Assembly (NCBI RefSeq): GCF_028292965.1
Contig: NZ_JAQGLG010000060.1
Span: 1-34,211 of the forward strand
Direction of reading: 5' to 3'
Source: Sphingomonas bacterium
Lineage (GTDB): Bacteria > Pseudomonadota > Alphaproteobacteria > Sphingomonadales > Sphingomonadaceae
Length of the DNA: 34,211 nucleotides
In this document: positions 33,479 to 34,211 of the stretch, in pieces
Layout of the letters: every line of letters begins with the position of its first letter
Position numbering within the stretch: position 1 is the stretch's first letter
Notes under the pieces: generated by a model
What the model saw: the letters and a program-made list of their open reading frames with translations, nothing else
Database searches by the model: none
What the model was told of the DNA's origin: nothing
Made by a program: the position numbers and the translations under genes

Positions 33479-34211
33479 CATTGCCGCTGGGCAACGAAGC
33501 GGCGCACGACGCCTTTGCCGCCGCCGTGACGAGCGGGGTGCTGCACCATGCTTGGCTGTTCGCCGGACCGATGGGTGTCGGCAAGGCGAGCTTCGCGCGC
33601 GCCGCCGCGCTGCGCCTGCTGGCCGAGGGTGCGTCGCCGGGCGCGCTGCCGCCGGGTTTCGATGTGCCCGAAGTCGACCGCACGCGCTCGCTGGTCAATG
33701 CCGGATCGCATCCCGATTATCGCGAGATGACGCGGCTGCCCAAGGATGCCGACAAGCCCGACCAGGACCTCGCGCGCAGCATCACCATCGCCCAGGTGCG
33801 TGCGCTCCAGCCGATGTTCGCGACCACGCCCTCCATGTCGTCGCGCCGCGTGGTGCTGATCGATGCGATCGACGATCTCGAACGCGGCGGCGCCAACGCG
33901 TTGCTCAAGAATCTCGAAGAGCCGCCACAGGGCACGATCTTCCTGCTCGTCAGCCACGCGCCGGGCCGGTTGCTGCCGACAATCCGCTCGCGTTGCCGCC
34001 TGCTGCGCTTCGAAGCGTTGGGCGATGAGGCCATGACGTCGATCCTGCGCGAACGCCTGCCCAAGGCCGATGATGCCGAGATCGCCGCCTTGGCGCGGGC
34101 GGGGGAGGGCTCCCCGGGAAGGGCGCTGGGGTATGCCGGGCTCGACCTCGGCGCGCTCGACGACGCGCTGGCGGCGATCGCGCGCGACGGCGATCGCGGC
34201 AACAAAAGACG
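33475..34211 (+). CDS. holB: DNA polymerase III delta-prime subunit, 3' end beyond window
   Basis: Clamp-loader subunit. The frame is open from ATG 33475 to the end of the window (245 codons) with no stop, so the gene is cut by the window edge. An AAA+ fold is evident: GPMGVGKASFA (31-41) is the P-loop, with Ala in place of the first Ser/Thr after Lys; the VVLIDAIDDLERGGANALLKNLEEPP segment spans Walker B and the following helix, and TIRSRCR is the conserved SRC motif. The start overlaps the tmk stop by four bases. Delta-prime usually has a weak or inactive ATP site, so the Ala is not surprising. Confidence 0.95.
   Translation, partial: MTLPLGNEAAHDAFAAAVTSGVLHHAWLFAGPMGVGKASFARAAALRLLAEGASPGALPPGFDVPEVDRTRSLVNAGSHPDYREMTRLPKDADKPDQDLARSITIAQVRALQPMFATTPSMSSRRVVLIDAIDDLERGGANALLKNLEEPPQGTIFLLVSHAPGRLLPTIRSRCRLLRFEALGDEAMTSILRERLPKADDAEIAALARAGEGSPGRALGYAGLDLGALDDALAAIARDGDRGNKR

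Noticed and set aside
33568-33601. holB P-loop substitution as a sign of pseudogenisation
   Set aside because: Delta-prime subunits commonly have degenerate ATP sites, and the frame is intact to the end of the window.

Overview
The window is a contiguous piece of chromosome, almost certainly from a Sphingomonas-like alphaproteobacterium (Sphingomonadales). The evidence is high G+C content, the gene order pyrH-frr-uppS-cdsA-dxr-rseP-bamA-ompH-fabZ, short-form Psd next to PssA, a cysteine-free L31, and no lpxD, lpxA or lpxB beside bamA/fabZ (sphingomonads typically use glycosphingolipids instead of LPS). It is nearly all core genome. I see no insertion sequence, prophage, CRISPR array, integrase or attachment site. 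No gene-free stretch exceeds about 260 bases.

Layout. 1-1064: recA, followed by two hairpins, the second a good intrinsic terminator. 1283-7714: small accessory genes: a DUF1801-like protein, a SAM methyltransferase, a glutathione transferase, a convergent dicarboxylate symporter, a small unknown protein, a probable Tat-exported M24 peptidase, a diacylglycerol-kinase-family lipid kinase and a TetR regulator whose start codon lies inside a perfect 18-bp palindrome. 7746-10391: alaS. 10388-12828 (minus): a CPA2 cation/proton antiporter and a GNAT acetyltransferase in one operon. 12867-14081: FAD monooxygenase. 14145-15368 (minus): icd. 15540-17100: psd and pssA, making phosphatidylethanolamine. 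17021-17254 (minus): probable small membrane protein. 17510-19511: rpsB-tsf with a terminator. 19650-28722: a tightly overlapped envelope and lipid operon (UMP kinase, ribosome recycling, undecaprenyl-PP synthesis, CDP-DAG synthesis, MEP isoprenoid step, site-2 protease, outer-membrane assembly, OmpH chaperone, FabZ). 28824-29447: rpmE and a PilZ protein. 29465-29554 (minus): tRNA-Ser(UGA). 29729-34211: a peptidoglycan and replication cluster: MltB-type lytic transglycosylase, degenerate RlpA-like SPOR protein, DacA, thymidylate kinase and the start of holB, which runs off the end.

Two regulatory themes stand out. First, six gene or operon starts share a promoter-like pattern TTGnnn-N16-CTAnnn, and two of them (alaS, psd) place it so close to the ATG that the mRNA would be leaderless. 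Second, several leader or intergenic hairpins look functional: an attenuator-like terminator between the predicted rpmE promoter and the rpmE start, a 17-bp hairpin between rpsB and tsf, and a structured rpsB leader.

The most unusual protein features are a canonical EF-hand loop inside the OmpH/Skp-family protein, a long VEAAP-repeat tail on ribosomal protein S2, and an RlpA-like domain lacking the usual catalytic aspartate. All functional calls rest on reading motifs and gene order by eye; no database search was run.
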